This document shows, piece after piece, positions 52,945 through 63,301 of a DNA stretch of 64,000 bases. A model generated the notes under the pieces. It was not told where the DNA came from, did not search any database, and saw only the letters and a list, made by a program, of their open reading frames with translations. Position 1 is the stretch's first letter; the number at the start of each line of letters is the position of its first letter. This DNA comes from Gammaproteobacteria bacterium LSUCC0112 (GTDB lineage: Bacteria > Pseudomonadota > Gammaproteobacteria > Pseudomonadales > Pseudohongiellaceae), in NCBI GenBank assembly GCA_004535785.1, contig SPIB01000003.1:196110-260109 (forward strand), written 5' to 3'. Position numbers and translations under genes: made by a program.

Positions 52945-55011
52945 ATGAGCACTCCCCTACCCCCACCTATTCCTGCTTTGCTTGAGCAGGCCGATCTGCA
53001 GTGGCAAGACGATGGTGCACCTTTTTCAACGCAGTATGGGGACGTGTATTTCTCGCGAAATGGCGGACTGGCAGAGACTGAGCACGTATTTCTGGACGGC
53101 AACCTACTGCAACGTCGTTGGCAAGCGCTCGACAAAACAGAACATCCCGGCGTTTTTACCATTTGCGAACTGGGTTTTGGTACCGGTTTGAACTTTCTCA
53201 GTTGCTGGCGACTTTGGCAACAAACCGGGTGTCAACAGTTAAGACTGCACTATATCAGCTGTGAAATGCACCCGCTGGCGAAGTCCGCACTGACCAAAGC
53301 CCTGCAACAATGGCCGGATCTGTCTGAGTTTTCTGCCGTCTTGCTGCAGCAATATCCGGATCATAGCCCCGGTTATCACCGGATTCCGATGCTGTGTCCG
53401 TCGGACAAATCTTCTTATCCACATAAGCAATCGATCGTGCTTGAACTCTATTTTGGTGACGCACTGGATTTGCTGAACCAACAATCAAACCCGGCCGCCA
53501 AGGTGGATGCCTGGTTTCTGGACGGATTTACACCCACCCAGAATCCGGCGTTATGGAGTGAAGAAATCTTGGACACAATTGCCCGCCGTAGCCGGGGCGG
53601 TAGTACGCTCAGCAGTTACAGTGTGACCGGCAGGGTCGTGCGACACCTGAAATCGCTGGGTTTTGATGTACAAAAACGCAAAGGGTTTGGGCCCAAACGC
53701 CACATGCTGTTTGCTCAAAAACCACAAGAAACTTCAACAATCGCCTGTACGCCGCGACTGATCCGCACCGCCGTTGTCATCGGGGCCGGCCTTGCTGGTG
53801 CAACAGTTGCACGCAGTCTTGCAGCGCGCGGCATTGATGTAACGGTGATCGAGCAATCTGATGAGATAGCCACTGGCGCTTCCGGCAACTTGCAGGCAAT
53901 AGTTCAGCTGCGTCTGAACAAACAAGCAGATGCACAATGGCAGTTTCATGTGCAGAGCTATTTGTATGCACTGCGCTTTTATGCGCATCAGGATGTGGTG
54001 TCCGGTTCAGCACCCAACTGGCACCCCTGTGGCGTCTTGACCCTGAACAGCGCTTACACAAACACCCGCGACGCTGCCGACGCCGAGACATTACGGCATA
54101 CCTATGCACATTACCCAGCGACAATCCTGCAAGCATTGGACGCAGCGCAAGCCAGCGAACTGACGGGGTTCAGCGTGGACGAGGACGGCCTTTGGCAAGC
54201 AGGTGGCGGTTGGATGAATCCCAAACAAAGCTGCATCACCTGCCTGTCTCACCCACTGATCACCGTTAAAACCCATACCCGTGTGAATCGACTGGTGTTC
54301 GACGATGACAAGTGGATGGTGCATGGCCAATCTCTTTTACGACAATCATCCGCAGACCAACCTCTGATGTCGGCTGATGTGGTGGTGATCGCCAACAGCT
54401 TTGCAGCGCGAACCTTTGAACAAACAGCAGACATGCCGGTTTCACCGTTGCGCGGTCAGGTGAGCCACCTCGCACAAAACAGCCTCAGTGCAGACCTGAA
54501 ACAGATCATCTGCAGTCAGCGTTACATTGCGCCGGCAAATGTAGACGGCACTCACTGTGTCGGGGCCAGCTATGTAAAACAAAACACGGACACCGAGATA
54601 ACCACACAAGAGCATTTGGAAAACATACAAAAGCTTGGCAACGTTGCTGTACTGTTGGGAATTGATCAGCAGATGCCTGTGTCAGGTCGTGCAGGCATAC
54701 GAGGTGCATCACGAGACTATATGCCCATGGCAGGCGCGGTACCTGACAACAGATTACCCGAAGGTGTTTATGGAGGTGCATTGCTGGAACGCCGCACGGC
54801 GAAAGACATGGATGACGACATTCCACGACTACCCGGTTTGTACCTCAGCACGGGTCATGGCTCCCATGGCAGCGTCAGTTGCCCGATTATTGCCGAGCAT
54901 ATAGCAGCACTGATCTGTGGTGAACACAGCCCATTGCCACAAGCATTATCCGATGTGATTGATCCGGCCAGATTTATCCGTCGTCAGCGGCGGCAACTAT
55001 CGCGCCGCTGA
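52945..55011 (+). CDS. mnmC: bifunctional tRNA 5-methylaminomethyl-2-thiouridine synthesis protein
   Basis: 688 residues. The N-terminal methyltransferase (about 1-250) has ELGFGTGLNFLSCWRLW and WFLDGFTPTQNPALWSEE; the C-terminal FAD oxidase starts with TAVVIGAGLAGATVARSLA and ends with YLSTGHGSHGSVSCPI. MnmC trims carboxymethylaminomethyl to aminomethyl and methylates it at the wobble uridine. Convergent with apeB. Confidence 0.95.
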   Translation: MSTPLPPPIPALLEQADLQWQDDGAPFSTQYGDVYFSRNGGLAETEHVFLDGNLLQRRWQALDKTEHPGVFTICELGFGTGLNFLSCWRLWQQTGCQQLRLHYISCEMHPLAKSALTKALQQWPDLSEFSAVLLQQYPDHSPGYHRIPMLCPSDKSSYPHKQSIVLELYFGDALDLLNQQSNPAAKVDAWFLDGFTPTQNPALWSEEILDTIARRSRGGSTLSSYSVTGRVVRHLKSLGFDVQKRKGFGPKRHMLFAQKPQETSTIACTPRLIRTAVVIGAGLAGATVARSLAARGIDVTVIEQSDEIATGASGNLQAIVQLRLNKQADAQWQFHVQSYLYALRFYAHQDVVSGSAPNWHPCGVLTLNSAYTNTRDAADAETLRHTYAHYPATILQALDAAQASELTGFSVDEDGLWQAGGGWMNPKQSCITCLSHPLITVKTHTRVNRLVFDDDKWMVHGQSLLRQSSADQPLMSADVVVIANSFAARTFEQTADMPVSPLRGQVSHLAQNSLSADLKQIICSQRYIAPANVDGTHCVGASYVKQNTDTEITTQEHLENIQKLGNVAVLLGIDQQMPVSGRAGIRGASRDYMPMAGAVPDNRLPEGVYGGALLERRTAKDMDDDIPRLPGLYLSTGHGSHGSVSCPIIAEHIAALICGEHSPLPQALSDVIDPARFIRRQRRQLSRR

Positions 55012-55041
55012 CAGCGGATCCCGTGTTAACGGACGACCAGA

Positions 55042-56370
55042 TCAGGCCGCTGGATTAAACGACTGGAAAAAAGCGCGCAACGCGCGCGCCATTAACCAAC
55101 CATCATCGCTGCCAGCCAGTTCACGAATGGAGTGCATGCCAAAGGTTGGCACACCAATATCAATGGTTTCCACGCCCAGCCCTGAGGCGGTGATCGGACC
55201 AATAGTGCTACCGCACGCCATATCACTGCGTACCACAAAGGCCTGGGATGGCACACCGGTCTGCTCACACAACGCGCGGAACATCGCAGTGCTGCGGCTA
55301 TTGGTGGCATAACGCTGATTGGCGTTGATTTTGATCACAGGTCCACGGTTCAGAATCGGTCCGTGGTTGCCATCATGTTTTTCAGGGAAATTGGGATGAA
55401 TGCCATGTGCGTTGTCGATGGACAAAAACAAGGAGCGACGAATCAGCCGCTCCATCGCCTCGGAAGGCTCTCCCGCCCCCAGTTGCGCACTGATCCGCGA
55501 CAACACCGAACGCAAAAATGGCCCCTGGGCGCCACAGGCTGAGGAGCTGCCCACTTCTTCGTGATCGTTACATACCATCAGTGAAAACTGAGTCGACTGC
55601 TCACGATGGGCACTGAGCATGGCATCCAGACTGATATAACAGCTCAGCAGGTTATCCAAGCGCGCAGATGCAATAAATTCTTCATTCAGGCCCACCATGG
55701 CAGGTGCTTGGGTATCGTAAAAATACAATTCGTGCCCTAACACTTTGTGCATGTCTGTCACACCATGCTGCGCAATCATGGCCTGGCGCACAAACTCGTC
55801 AAAGTCAAAACGACCGCTTGTGGGTGCCAACGCCACCAGAGGGGGCATCTCCTTTTGGGCATTGATATTTCGGTTCTGGTTGACTTCCCGATCCAGATGA
55901 ATCGCCAGACTGGGCACGATCGCGATGGGGCGGCGCCAATCAAGCAACGCAGAACGCATCTGACCTGCGTCAGACAAATACTCCACTCTACCAGCCAACG
56001 ACAGATCGCGATCAAACCAGGGGGCCAACAACGCCCCACCATACACCTCCACCGCAAACTGCACGGCCCAGGCAGATTGCATCACGGCGTTAGGTTTAAG
56101 TTTCAAACAGGGACTGTCGGTGTGCGCGCCAGACATACAGAATCCAGCATCTGCCGGATCCCCGTGGCCCGTGCGAAACGCAATGATCGACGAACCATTG
56201 CGCTGCACCACATAGGATCGACCCGATTCCAGTTGCCACGCCGCACCTTCATCCAGCAGCTCAAACCCGGCATCTTCCAACCGGGCCTGCATGGTCTGCA
56301 CCGCATGAAAAGGTGTCGGGGATTGCTGCAAAAACGTCAGCAATCCCTTGTTAAACGCGAGCTTATCCAC
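55042..56370 (-). CDS. apeB: M18 family aminopeptidase
   Basis: 442 residues. Zinc ligands and active-site motifs: SGAHTDSPCLKLKPN, CNDHEEVGSSSACGAQG, SIDNAHGIHPNFPEKHD and the ending segment DMACGSTIGPI. Cytosolic, cuts acidic N-terminal residues in this family. It begins one base after the FKBP-type gene stop, so the two share a transcript. Confidence 0.95.
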   Translation of the reverse strand: MDKLAFNKGLLTFLQQSPTPFHAVQTMQARLEDAGFELLDEGAAWQLESGRSYVVQRNGSSIIAFRTGHGDPADAGFCMSGAHTDSPCLKLKPNAVMQSAWAVQFAVEVYGGALLAPWFDRDLSLAGRVEYLSDAGQMRSALLDWRRPIAIVPSLAIHLDREVNQNRNINAQKEMPPLVALAPTSGRFDFDEFVRQAMIAQHGVTDMHKVLGHELYFYDTQAPAMVGLNEEFIASARLDNLLSCYISLDAMLSAHREQSTQFSLMVCNDHEEVGSSSACGAQGPFLRSVLSRISAQLGAGEPSEAMERLIRRSLFLSIDNAHGIHPNFPEKHDGNHGPILNRGPVIKINANQRYATNSRSTAMFRALCEQTGVPSQAFVVRSDMACGSTIGPITASGLGVETIDIGVPTFGMHSIRELAGSDDGWLMARALRAFFQSFNPAA

Positions 56371-57069
56371 TTACTGGGGGTTCACTTCAAGCAGTTCCAC
56401 ATCAAACACCAAGGTGGAGAATGGTGGAATGGGACCTGATCCGCCTTCACCGTAACCAAGGCTGTACGGAATAAACAAACGCCATTTGTCACCGGCTTTC
56501 ATCAACTGCAAACCTTCAGTCCAGCCGGGGATAACCTGATTCAGCATAAACTGTGCGGGCTCGCCACGCGCGATGGAGCTGTCGAACACTTCACCATCAA
56601 TAAAGCGGCCTTCGTAGTGGGCAAGCACAGAGTCTGTTGCCGCCGGTGATGTGCCAGAGGCATCGCCTGACTCAAGCACTTCGTACTGCAGGCCCGAGGC
56701 AGTTGTTACCACGCCTGAGCGCTGGCCGTTTTCGACCAGAAATGCTTCGCTTTCTGCGCGCGCGGCATCGGCTTCAGCCTGCTGTTGCTCCATCAACTGT
56801 TGCTGAAAGCGTGTCAGTGCTGCCACCATCTGTTCTTCAGTCATTTTTGACTGATCCAGCACAACATCACGCAGGCCAGCAATAAACGCATCGAGATCAA
56901 TTTGGTCGGTCAGCCCTTGCATAACCAGATTCTGACCGATGTTGACACCAACGCTGTAGCTGATTTGATTGCGCTCTACCGTCAAGTCGATGTCCTGCGC
57001 TTGTGACTGCGTGCCAAACATCAGCAGCGATACCGCCAGGCCAAGGCCTGTGGCTCGAAATTTGTTCAT
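56371..57069 (-). CDS. periplasmic FKBP-type peptidyl-prolyl isomerase
   Basis: 232 residues. Signal peptide 1-24 (cut after SQAQ), an N-terminal helical dimerisation domain (about 30-120) as in FkpA/Mip, and a C-terminal FKBP domain with AHYEGRFIDGEVFDSS and VIPGWTEGLQLMKAGDKW. It helps fold periplasmic and outer-membrane proteins. Probably FkpA or Mip group; I do not assign a symbol. Confidence 0.92.
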   Translation of the reverse strand: MNKFRATGLGLAVSLLMFGTQSQAQDIDLTVERNQISYSVGVNIGQNLVMQGLTDQIDLDAFIAGLRDVVLDQSKMTEEQMVAALTRFQQQLMEQQQAEADAARAESEAFLVENGQRSGVVTTASGLQYEVLESGDASGTSPAATDSVLAHYEGRFIDGEVFDSSIARGEPAQFMLNQVIPGWTEGLQLMKAGDKWRLFIPYSLGYGEGGSGPIPPFSTLVFDVELLEVNPQ

Positions 57070-57244
57070 AATAATTTCCTGTAAGGATCATGGGTTCTTT
57101 AACGGGAAGCAGTCTAAACCGAGTTAATTGGTATTTCCAGTGCAGCGGTAGAACACTGCGTTTTCCGCGTAGTCGACTTCACTTGTACTTCCTGCAAGCG
57201 AGGCCTTGCAGTATGCTGCGCGCATCACGTCAGGAGCGCATGAC

Positions 57245-57781
57245 ATGTTGAATTCTTGGGTAGATAACAGGCATCGCCTGCTCACAGGCGTCATCTTGGC
57301 TGGCGCAGTATTATTGCTGACCGGCTGCGGCCGTAAATTTTCAATCAGTGTGAATGAACAGATGTTGTATGACCCTCGGCCTGGCAATTCGAGCGTGGTG
57401 GTCGCAGACGCAGGCTTACAGAGTTGTATCAATGTCCAGATGCGCCAGCGTGATCTGACGGACGCTGAGCAAATACAAGTATTGGCCTGCCCTTTACTCG
57501 AAATTGAATCTCTGGCCGGCATCGATCAACTGGTCAATTTGCGGTTTCTGGATATTGCCGGCAATCAACTGGTAAATCTGGACGGCTTGGCTGGCGCTAA
57601 AAATCTCAGGTCAATCAATGCGCCAGACAATCGCTTGCAGGATATCTCGGCAATCCTGAACATCCCGACGCTGAGCAGTGCGGTGATGACGGGCAATGTG
57701 TTGATTCCTTGTAATCAACTCCAGTTACTACAGGCCAAACTGGATAACAGCCTGCTGGCACCCGAGCGCTGCGTGCCCTGA
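57245..57781 (+). CDS. lipoprotein with leucine-rich repeats
   Basis: 178 residues from ATG 57245; the frame starts earlier but only this ATG gives a lipoprotein signal (basic NRHRLL, hydrophobic AGAVLLLTGC lipobox). Residues about 100-150 contain leucine-rich repeats (LVNLRFLDIAGNQLVNLDGL). Four further cysteines lie in the mature part. Such repeats bind proteins, so a surface interaction role is possible. Not recognised as a named family. Confidence 0.75.
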   Translation: MLNSWVDNRHRLLTGVILAGAVLLLTGCGRKFSISVNEQMLYDPRPGNSSVVVADAGLQSCINVQMRQRDLTDAEQIQVLACPLLEIESLAGIDQLVNLRFLDIAGNQLVNLDGLAGAKNLRSINAPDNRLQDISAILNIPTLSSAVMTGNVLIPCNQLQLLQAKLDNSLLAPERCVP

Positions 57782-57800
57782 TCGCCATGCGACGATGACA

Positions 57801-58439
57801 TCAGGGCGCTGACGTTTCGCTGGCAGGGACACCGCTGTGAAAACGGAACTCAGTATCCGTTGACTCAATCAATTGCTTCTCAACCTGCAGAAACGCCTGC
57901 AACCGTGCGCTGATATCTTCTTTACTGTAACTGCGTGCCAGCGCCAGATAATCTTGATAATGCCGCGCCTCAGAACGCAACAAACTGTGATAGAACTTGC
58001 TGAGTTCTTCATCCAGTAATGGCGCGAGCTTTGAGAACCGCTCACAGGAACGTGCTTCGACGATCGCACCTACTAACAAACTGTCGATCAAACCACCCTG
58101 ATGATCAGTGCGCATCAACGCGCGCAAACCGGCAGCATAACGTGAGGCCCCGATGCGCTCATACCTAATACCGCGCTGGGCCATCAGCTCAACAACCTGC
58201 TCAAAATGCAGCAACTCTTCACGTGCAAGTCTCGACATTTTTGTCAGCAAGGTTGTGTGGCCGACATGGCGATACATTAAGGTCATGGCATTGGACGCCG
58301 CTTTTTTTTCGCAATTGGCATGGTCAACCAACAGTAATTGCTGATTTTGCAAGGCCCAATCCAGCCATGCCTGTGGTGTCGGGCAAGGGAGGAATTGCTC
58401 AAGGTCTTTGAGTGCACTGGCACTGATTGTTCTGGTCAT
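57801..58439 (-). CDS. miaE: tRNA-(ms2io6A)-hydroxylase
   Basis: 212 residues. Di-iron helical-bundle protein: DHANCEKKAASNAM, EELLHFEQVVELM and ARSCERFSKLAP, then SEARHYQDYL carry the Glu/His iron ligands. MiaE hydroxylates the isopentenyl group at A37 of some tRNAs using O2. The gene is found in some gammaproteobacteria such as Salmonella and Pseudomonas. Confidence 0.92.
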   Translation of the reverse strand: MTRTISASALKDLEQFLPCPTPQAWLDWALQNQQLLLVDHANCEKKAASNAMTLMYRHVGHTTLLTKMSRLAREELLHFEQVVELMAQRGIRYERIGASRYAAGLRALMRTDHQGGLIDSLLVGAIVEARSCERFSKLAPLLDEELSKFYHSLLRSEARHYQDYLALARSYSKEDISARLQAFLQVEKQLIESTDTEFRFHSGVPASETSAP

Positions 58440-58466
58440 AGTCAGGAACGTCTTCAGAATGGTCTT

Positions 58467-59747
58467 TCAATCATCTCGATCTGGGTCACTTTGCCGGGCC
58501 TGCTCCAGCCGCTCGGGCAGCTGTTTTTTGCTGGCCCGTGCACCGAGCTCGCGCAGGGTTTCTGCACGACTGATCAAATTACCTCGCCCCAGTTGCAGCT
58601 TGTTCATCGCGGCATCATAACTGCGGCGGGTGGTATCAATTTTTTTGCCCAACTCGTCCATGTCTTCCGCAAAACTGACAAATTTGTCGTACATGGCACC
58701 TGCTTTGTTAGCAATGTCCTGGGCGTTACGGCTTTGATTTTCGTATCGCCAGATGTTCTGAATGGTTCTGAGGGTGGCCAATAACGTGGAAGGACCAACC
58801 AGCACAATTTGATGCTCAAACGCTGAGTTAAATAACCCGGGTTCCTTTTGCAGTGCTAACGAAAATGCCGGCTCAATCGGTACAAAAAGCAACACAAAAT
58901 CCAGCGAATTCAATTGTGGAAGGTTTTGATAGCGCTTTTCGCTGAGCTGTTTGATATGCGATTTCAGCGACAGCACGTGTTGCTGCAAATAGGATTGTCT
59001 GTCTTCTTCGATGTCAGCAGAGCAATACCGTTCATATGCGGTCAGCGACACTTTGGAATCCACAATGACCTGTCGATTGTCTGGCAGATAGATCAGCACA
59101 TCCGGTTGGCTGCGAATCATACGCCCATCATCGGCGGCATGGGGTTGCGATGCCAGCAACGTGCGCTGTGTTTCGTATTCGCGCCCCTCGGTCAGTCCCG
59201 AGGCATCGAGGATGGAGCTTAGGATAAACTCACCCCAGTTTCCCTGGGCCTTGCTGTCGCCCTTGAGCGCGCGTGTCAGATTCAACGCATCTTCGCTTAA
59301 TCGGGCATTCAGTGTTTGCAGATTACGCAGTTCCTTTTCCAGAGAAAACCTTTCTCGTGCCTCACGGCTATAGGTTTCTTCGACTCTTTTTTCAAAGCTG
59401 GTTATTTTTTCGTGCAAGGGCTGCAGCAGATTCCCCAGGCCAACACGGTTGTTTTCCGCCAGCCGAACGGATTTTTCATCAAGAAGGTCCGAGGCCAGTG
59501 CTCTGAATTGCTGTTTCAGTTCCTCTCTGGCGGCCTGCAAGGTCTGGAACCGGTCCTGAGCATGCGCCTGCTCTTGCTCGCGCAGCGTTTCAACCTGTAT
59601 GAGTTTTTCTCGCAGAGTCTGGCTTTCGTCAGCTTTTTGCAGGTAGGCCTTGCGATTGAACAACCAGCTGACAAAAGCCCCGGTGACAGCGGCCAGTGTC
59701 AGCATCAACACCAGCATCAGCGTTGGCACTGACAACAGGGAATCCAT
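58467..59747 (-). CDS. rmuC: DNA recombination protein RmuC
   Basis: 426 residues. An N-terminal membrane helix (LMLVLMLTLAAVTGAFVSWL), a long coiled coil (about 35-150) and the RmuC core with GNWGEFILSSILDASGL, PDVLIYLPDNRQVIVDSKV and FVLLFVPIEPAF. The family is linked to limiting recombination at repeats in E. coli; the mechanism is unclear. Follows bamC by one base. Confidence 0.95.
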   Translation of the reverse strand: MDSLLSVPTLMLVLMLTLAAVTGAFVSWLFNRKAYLQKADESQTLREKLIQVETLREQEQAHAQDRFQTLQAAREELKQQFRALASDLLDEKSVRLAENNRVGLGNLLQPLHEKITSFEKRVEETYSREARERFSLEKELRNLQTLNARLSEDALNLTRALKGDSKAQGNWGEFILSSILDASGLTEGREYETQRTLLASQPHAADDGRMIRSQPDVLIYLPDNRQVIVDSKVSLTAYERYCSADIEEDRQSYLQQHVLSLKSHIKQLSEKRYQNLPQLNSLDFVLLFVPIEPAFSLALQKEPGLFNSAFEHQIVLVGPSTLLATLRTIQNIWRYENQSRNAQDIANKAGAMYDKFVSFAEDMDELGKKIDTTRRSYDAAMNKLQLGRGNLISRAETLRELGARASKKQLPERLEQARQSDPDRDD

Positions 59748-59748
59748 G

Positions 59749-60816
59749 TCAGATGAGATTATCGTTGATGGTGCGAATCAGCAGATCCTGCTCATAGGGA
59801 GCAGACTCTCCAGAGAGTGTTTCCGCCTGCACGCTGATCCTATCGCCGTTTTCGATCAGTCTGACAATAAAATCTATTCTGGTTACTTCGTCGTTACCGC
59901 GACCGAAAAGACGGCCAAAAAATCCAGGATCTTCCTGGTTTTCGGTGCCGGTAAAGGCGACGTTGATGCGACGCTCTTCACGGGCTGAATCCACAATTTC
60001 GATGTTGGCATTGTTAATGGCTTGGGTCATTTGACTCCATGCCCGCTCAAAATCCAGCCGCAACTCGATTTGCGTGTTGTTGGGTCCGGCATCAATCAGA
60101 CGCGCCTTGCCTTGAAGTTCGATGCTGCCAGCCAGCATCGACACAGACGATGCACGATAAATATCTGTACGATCGGCAAGATACAAGGAAATCGACGCCA
60201 GAATTGCGGTTTCTCTTTCCAGATTTTGAGATTCGGCTGGCCAGGAAATCGGCATACTTTCCGGCGACTCACCCGTATCACTGATATGGCGAACATAAAT
60301 CTCTGAGTTGCCGGCATGTAATCCCGGTTCCAACTGCACACGATACTTATGCCGCAGATTTGTTCCCGACTGAGGTAGCCAGGCAGTTTCCAAAACTCCC
60401 TGCACGGGATTTTCCATCACGATGGCAACGTCTTCAGCTGACCAATAATCTCGCAGTGTCGGCCAGACCTGGCCTGCGGTCGCACCGATAACAATCCAGG
60501 CCCGATCTCCAAAACGCTGCACAACCACCCCTTCCCGAATGCGTGTATCAATCGGTTTCGGCGCTGGCGGTGTGACGTAGATAGCTCGATCACCCGGTGG
60601 CAACTCCGGTATATGGTACAGCTCATCGATCGTAAAACTGTCCAAGCCCGGCGGAATCTGCATGGGCGGCATAATGCGCGCTTCGAGATATTCGCCTTCG
60701 CGATCACGAAGCCAACCATCCTCACCACCAATGCCCAGCCAGGAGCAGGCTGACATCGAACCAGCCATCAACATCAGAACCGGGAACTGCAGGACATTAC
60801 GAGTATTAGCTAGCAT
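59749..60816 (-). CDS. bamC: outer membrane assembly lipoprotein BamC
   Basis: 355 residues with a lipoprotein signal (lipobox GSMSAC, Cys24). The N-terminal segment after the Cys (GGEDGWLRDREGEYLEA) is the conserved stretch that binds BamD, and two helix-grip domains follow. BamC is part of the beta-barrel assembly machine. dapA upstream and bamC next to it is a common gammaproteobacterial order. Confidence 0.93.
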   Translation of the reverse strand: MLANTRNVLQFPVLMLMAGSMSACSWLGIGGEDGWLRDREGEYLEARIMPPMQIPPGLDSFTIDELYHIPELPPGDRAIYVTPPAPKPIDTRIREGVVVQRFGDRAWIVIGATAGQVWPTLRDYWSAEDVAIVMENPVQGVLETAWLPQSGTNLRHKYRVQLEPGLHAGNSEIYVRHISDTGESPESMPISWPAESQNLERETAILASISLYLADRTDIYRASSVSMLAGSIELQGKARLIDAGPNNTQIELRLDFERAWSQMTQAINNANIEIVDSAREERRINVAFTGTENQEDPGFFGRLFGRGNDEVTRIDFIVRLIENGDRISVQAETLSGESAPYEQDLLIRTINDNLI

Positions 60817-60849
60817 TAATTGTGCAACCTGTTGAGTGCAAACGTCAGA

Positions 60850-61725
60850 TCATTCCAGGCCGGCGTGTCGGATAGCTTCACGCACGGGAATTTTATAAGC
60901 CTCATTCAGAGGTACCAGAGGCAGACGGATGCCAGATTCGATAAACCCAAGTTCATTCAGAGCCCATTTAACTGGCACAGGATTGGACTCAAGAAACAGT
61001 GCATGGTGCAACCCCGCCAGCCTGGCATTGAGCAAACTGGCTTTTTCTTTTTCACCAGACAACGCCAATCGACATACTTCATGCATTTGCGCCGGTGCCA
61101 CGTTGGCAGTCACCGAGATATTGCCTTTCGCGCCGGCCAGAATCAAGTCGAGCGCCGTAGCATCATCGCCGCTGTAAACTGCGATACGGTCACCACAAAG
61201 ATTGATCACGTGTTGGCCGCGGTCGAGGTCACCGGTGGCTTCTTTAATACCAACAATGTTTGTGATATTAGCCAGTCGTGACACGGTTTCAGGCAACAGA
61301 TCGACACCGGTACGCCCCGGTACGTTGTATAAAATCTGAGGGATATCAACTTCTTCAGCTATTTTTTTGAAATGCTGATACAAGCCTTCCTGACTGGGTT
61401 TATTGTAATACGGCGTCACCAGCAGGCACGCATCGGCACCCAGATCCCGGGCTGCATTCGTGTAATAGATCGCTTCGGCTGTTGAATTCGAGCCAGTACC
61501 GGCAATCACGGGAATGCGTTTGTTGATAACTTTTATACAGCGCTCAATGACGGCGCAATGCTCTTCCATGGTCAATGTTGGCGATTCACCCGTTGTCCCA
61601 ACCACCACAACTGCATCGGTGCCACTTTTAACGTGCCACTCAAGCAATCTGTCAAATGCCGGGTAATCAATATCGCCGTTTGGCAACATCGGGGTAACGA
61701 TGGCAACTATACTGCCCTGTATCAT
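60850..61725 (-). CDS. dapA: 4-hydroxy-tetrahydrodipicolinate synthase
   Basis: 291 residues from ATG 61725 (MIQGSIVAIVTPM, the standard start). Catalytic Lys in VGIKEATGDLDRG, Tyr in ILYNVPGRTG, and VVGTTGESPTLTMEE at the pyruvate site. First committed step of lysine and diaminopimelate synthesis. Confidence 0.97.
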   Translation of the reverse strand: MIQGSIVAIVTPMLPNGDIDYPAFDRLLEWHVKSGTDAVVVVGTTGESPTLTMEEHCAVIERCIKVINKRIPVIAGTGSNSTAEAIYYTNAARDLGADACLLVTPYYNKPSQEGLYQHFKKIAEEVDIPQILYNVPGRTGVDLLPETVSRLANITNIVGIKEATGDLDRGQHVINLCGDRIAVYSGDDATALDLILAGAKGNISVTANVAPAQMHEVCRLALSGEKEKASLLNARLAGLHHALFLESNPVPVKWALNELGFIESGIRLPLVPLNEAYKIPVREAIRHAGLE

Positions 61726-61824
61726 TCCAGACCTCATTTTTCCCAGGGAACATTCCGGTTGCAGACTCTACCACAGAGCAGGCTACATGGAAAAACCCCG
61801 TCGCGAGAAAGTTTTAACCAAGTT

Positions 61825-62919
61825 TTAACTATTCGCGGATTGCTCGTTGGGTGGGTCGGCCTGCGACACAGTGTAATGTGTCGGCCACGCATTAATAATC
61901 GCCTTGATCAGGGTTGCCAAAGGGATGGCAAAAAATACGCCAGCCAACCCCCAAAGACCACCAAACACCAGCACTGCCGCGATAATCGCTACCGGATGCA
62001 AGTTTACCGTTTCCGAAAAGATCAGTGGTACCAGTAAGTTGGCATCCAAAAGCTGAATGACGGCATATATCATTAGTATGGTGTAAAACTCGCTGCCCAT
62101 ACCCCACTGCGCATAGGCTACCGCCGCCACCGGAAACACAACCACGGTGACGCCAATAAATGGAACGATCACCGACAACCCCACCAACACCGACAGCAAC
62201 AAAGAGTAGTTAATACCCATTACCATAAACGCGATGTAACTTACCGACCCCAAAATCATAATTTCCAGTGCTTTGCCGCGAACATAATTGGCAACTTGTA
62301 CGTCCATTTCCTGCCAGATTGTTCGCATCAGCGGTCGATGGTTGGGTAACATGCCGGCCATCCAGTTAATCAGTACCACCTTGTCTTTCATAATAAAAAA
62401 AACAAGGACCGGCACCAGAACCAGAAAAATCAGCCATGACATGATATTGGGGATACTGGCAATGGAGTAAGTCAACAAGGTCTGACCAAACACGGCAACT
62501 TCGCCACGCAGCCCGCGAATGAAATCTTGAATCTGCTGCTCTGTAATTAAACCGGGATAGTGCTCTGGCAGCAGCATCAACAATGCCTGGCCTTCACTTA
62601 ACAGGCGTGGCAATTCATTGATTAACCTTGCAAATTGACTCCATGCCTGAGGTAGCACCAACAAAATCAATGCCAGAAACCCGCTAATAAACAGACTGTA
62701 AACCAGAATCACTGACAATAAATAGCTGCAACCGAATCGCTGTAAGGTGCCGACCAATCCCTGCAAAAGATAGGCAAGAATGATGGCCACTATCAATGGA
62801 GCGATGATGCCACCAATGGTCAACAACAACACTAGTGCCGAAATCAGCAGTAAAGTAAAAATAATCGATTCTTCATCATGGAAATATCGATCCATGAATC
62901 CACGAAAAAATTTCCTCAT
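61825..62919 (-). CDS. AI-2E/PerM family permease
   Basis: 364 residues with about eight membrane helices, beginning with an FTLLLISALVLLLTIGGIIA stretch, and the conserved LVPLIFSETVNLHP and GGLWGLAGVFFAIPLATLIK near the end. The family includes PerM, TqsA and Na+/H+ antiporter-like proteins; substrate cannot be assigned. Eight bases after the TusA-like gene. Confidence 0.88.
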   Translation of the reverse strand: MRKFFRGFMDRYFHDEESIIFTLLLISALVLLLTIGGIIAPLIVAIILAYLLQGLVGTLQRFGCSYLLSVILVYSLFISGFLALILLVLPQAWSQFARLINELPRLLSEGQALLMLLPEHYPGLITEQQIQDFIRGLRGEVAVFGQTLLTYSIASIPNIMSWLIFLVLVPVLVFFIMKDKVVLINWMAGMLPNHRPLMRTIWQEMDVQVANYVRGKALEIMILGSVSYIAFMVMGINYSLLLSVLVGLSVIVPFIGVTVVVFPVAAVAYAQWGMGSEFYTILMIYAVIQLLDANLLVPLIFSETVNLHPVAIIAAVLVFGGLWGLAGVFFAIPLATLIKAIINAWPTHYTVSQADPPNEQSANS

Positions 62920-62927
62920 ACTGATTT

Positions 62928-63161
62928 TCAGCCTTTTTTAATCCAATAGCAGAATGTATCGGCATTTTTTTCAAATGCCAGAATCTGGTGCCGGCTCTGG
63001 CTGACAAAAGAATTAAAGTCCCGTTCTGACGCGGGATCGGTTGCAATAACCTTGAGCACTTGCGAGGGCGCCAGCCCATTTAGTGCCAACTTTGCTTTGA
63101 GTAATGGCATCGGGCATTGTAACCCGCTGACATCAAGTTCCTGATCAATCGATATATGCAT
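62928..63161 (-). CDS. TusA-family sulfur carrier protein
   Basis: 77 residues from the ATG at 63161. VSGLQCPMPLLKAKLAL holds the conserved CPxP motif with the sulfur-carrying Cys. TusA relays sulfur for tRNA thiolation and molybdenum cofactor. Gene order with bepA and a PerM-like permease is common in gammaproteobacteria. An upstream ATG (63182) is possible. Confidence 0.9.
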   Translation of the reverse strand: MHISIDQELDVSGLQCPMPLLKAKLALNGLAPSQVLKVIATDPASERDFNSFVSQSRHQILAFEKNADTFCYWIKKG

Positions 63162-63301
63162 GCTTGGCATTTTAGCAAGCAAAACAAGCGATTGCCTAGC
63201 AATGAAAATCGTTGCTTGAAACCCGTAACTCGCTACAAAAATCGTTCGGAATTATTTGTGATAATATCGGTCTAACTTTCCAGTAGCGTTGTTGTTGCCT
63301 G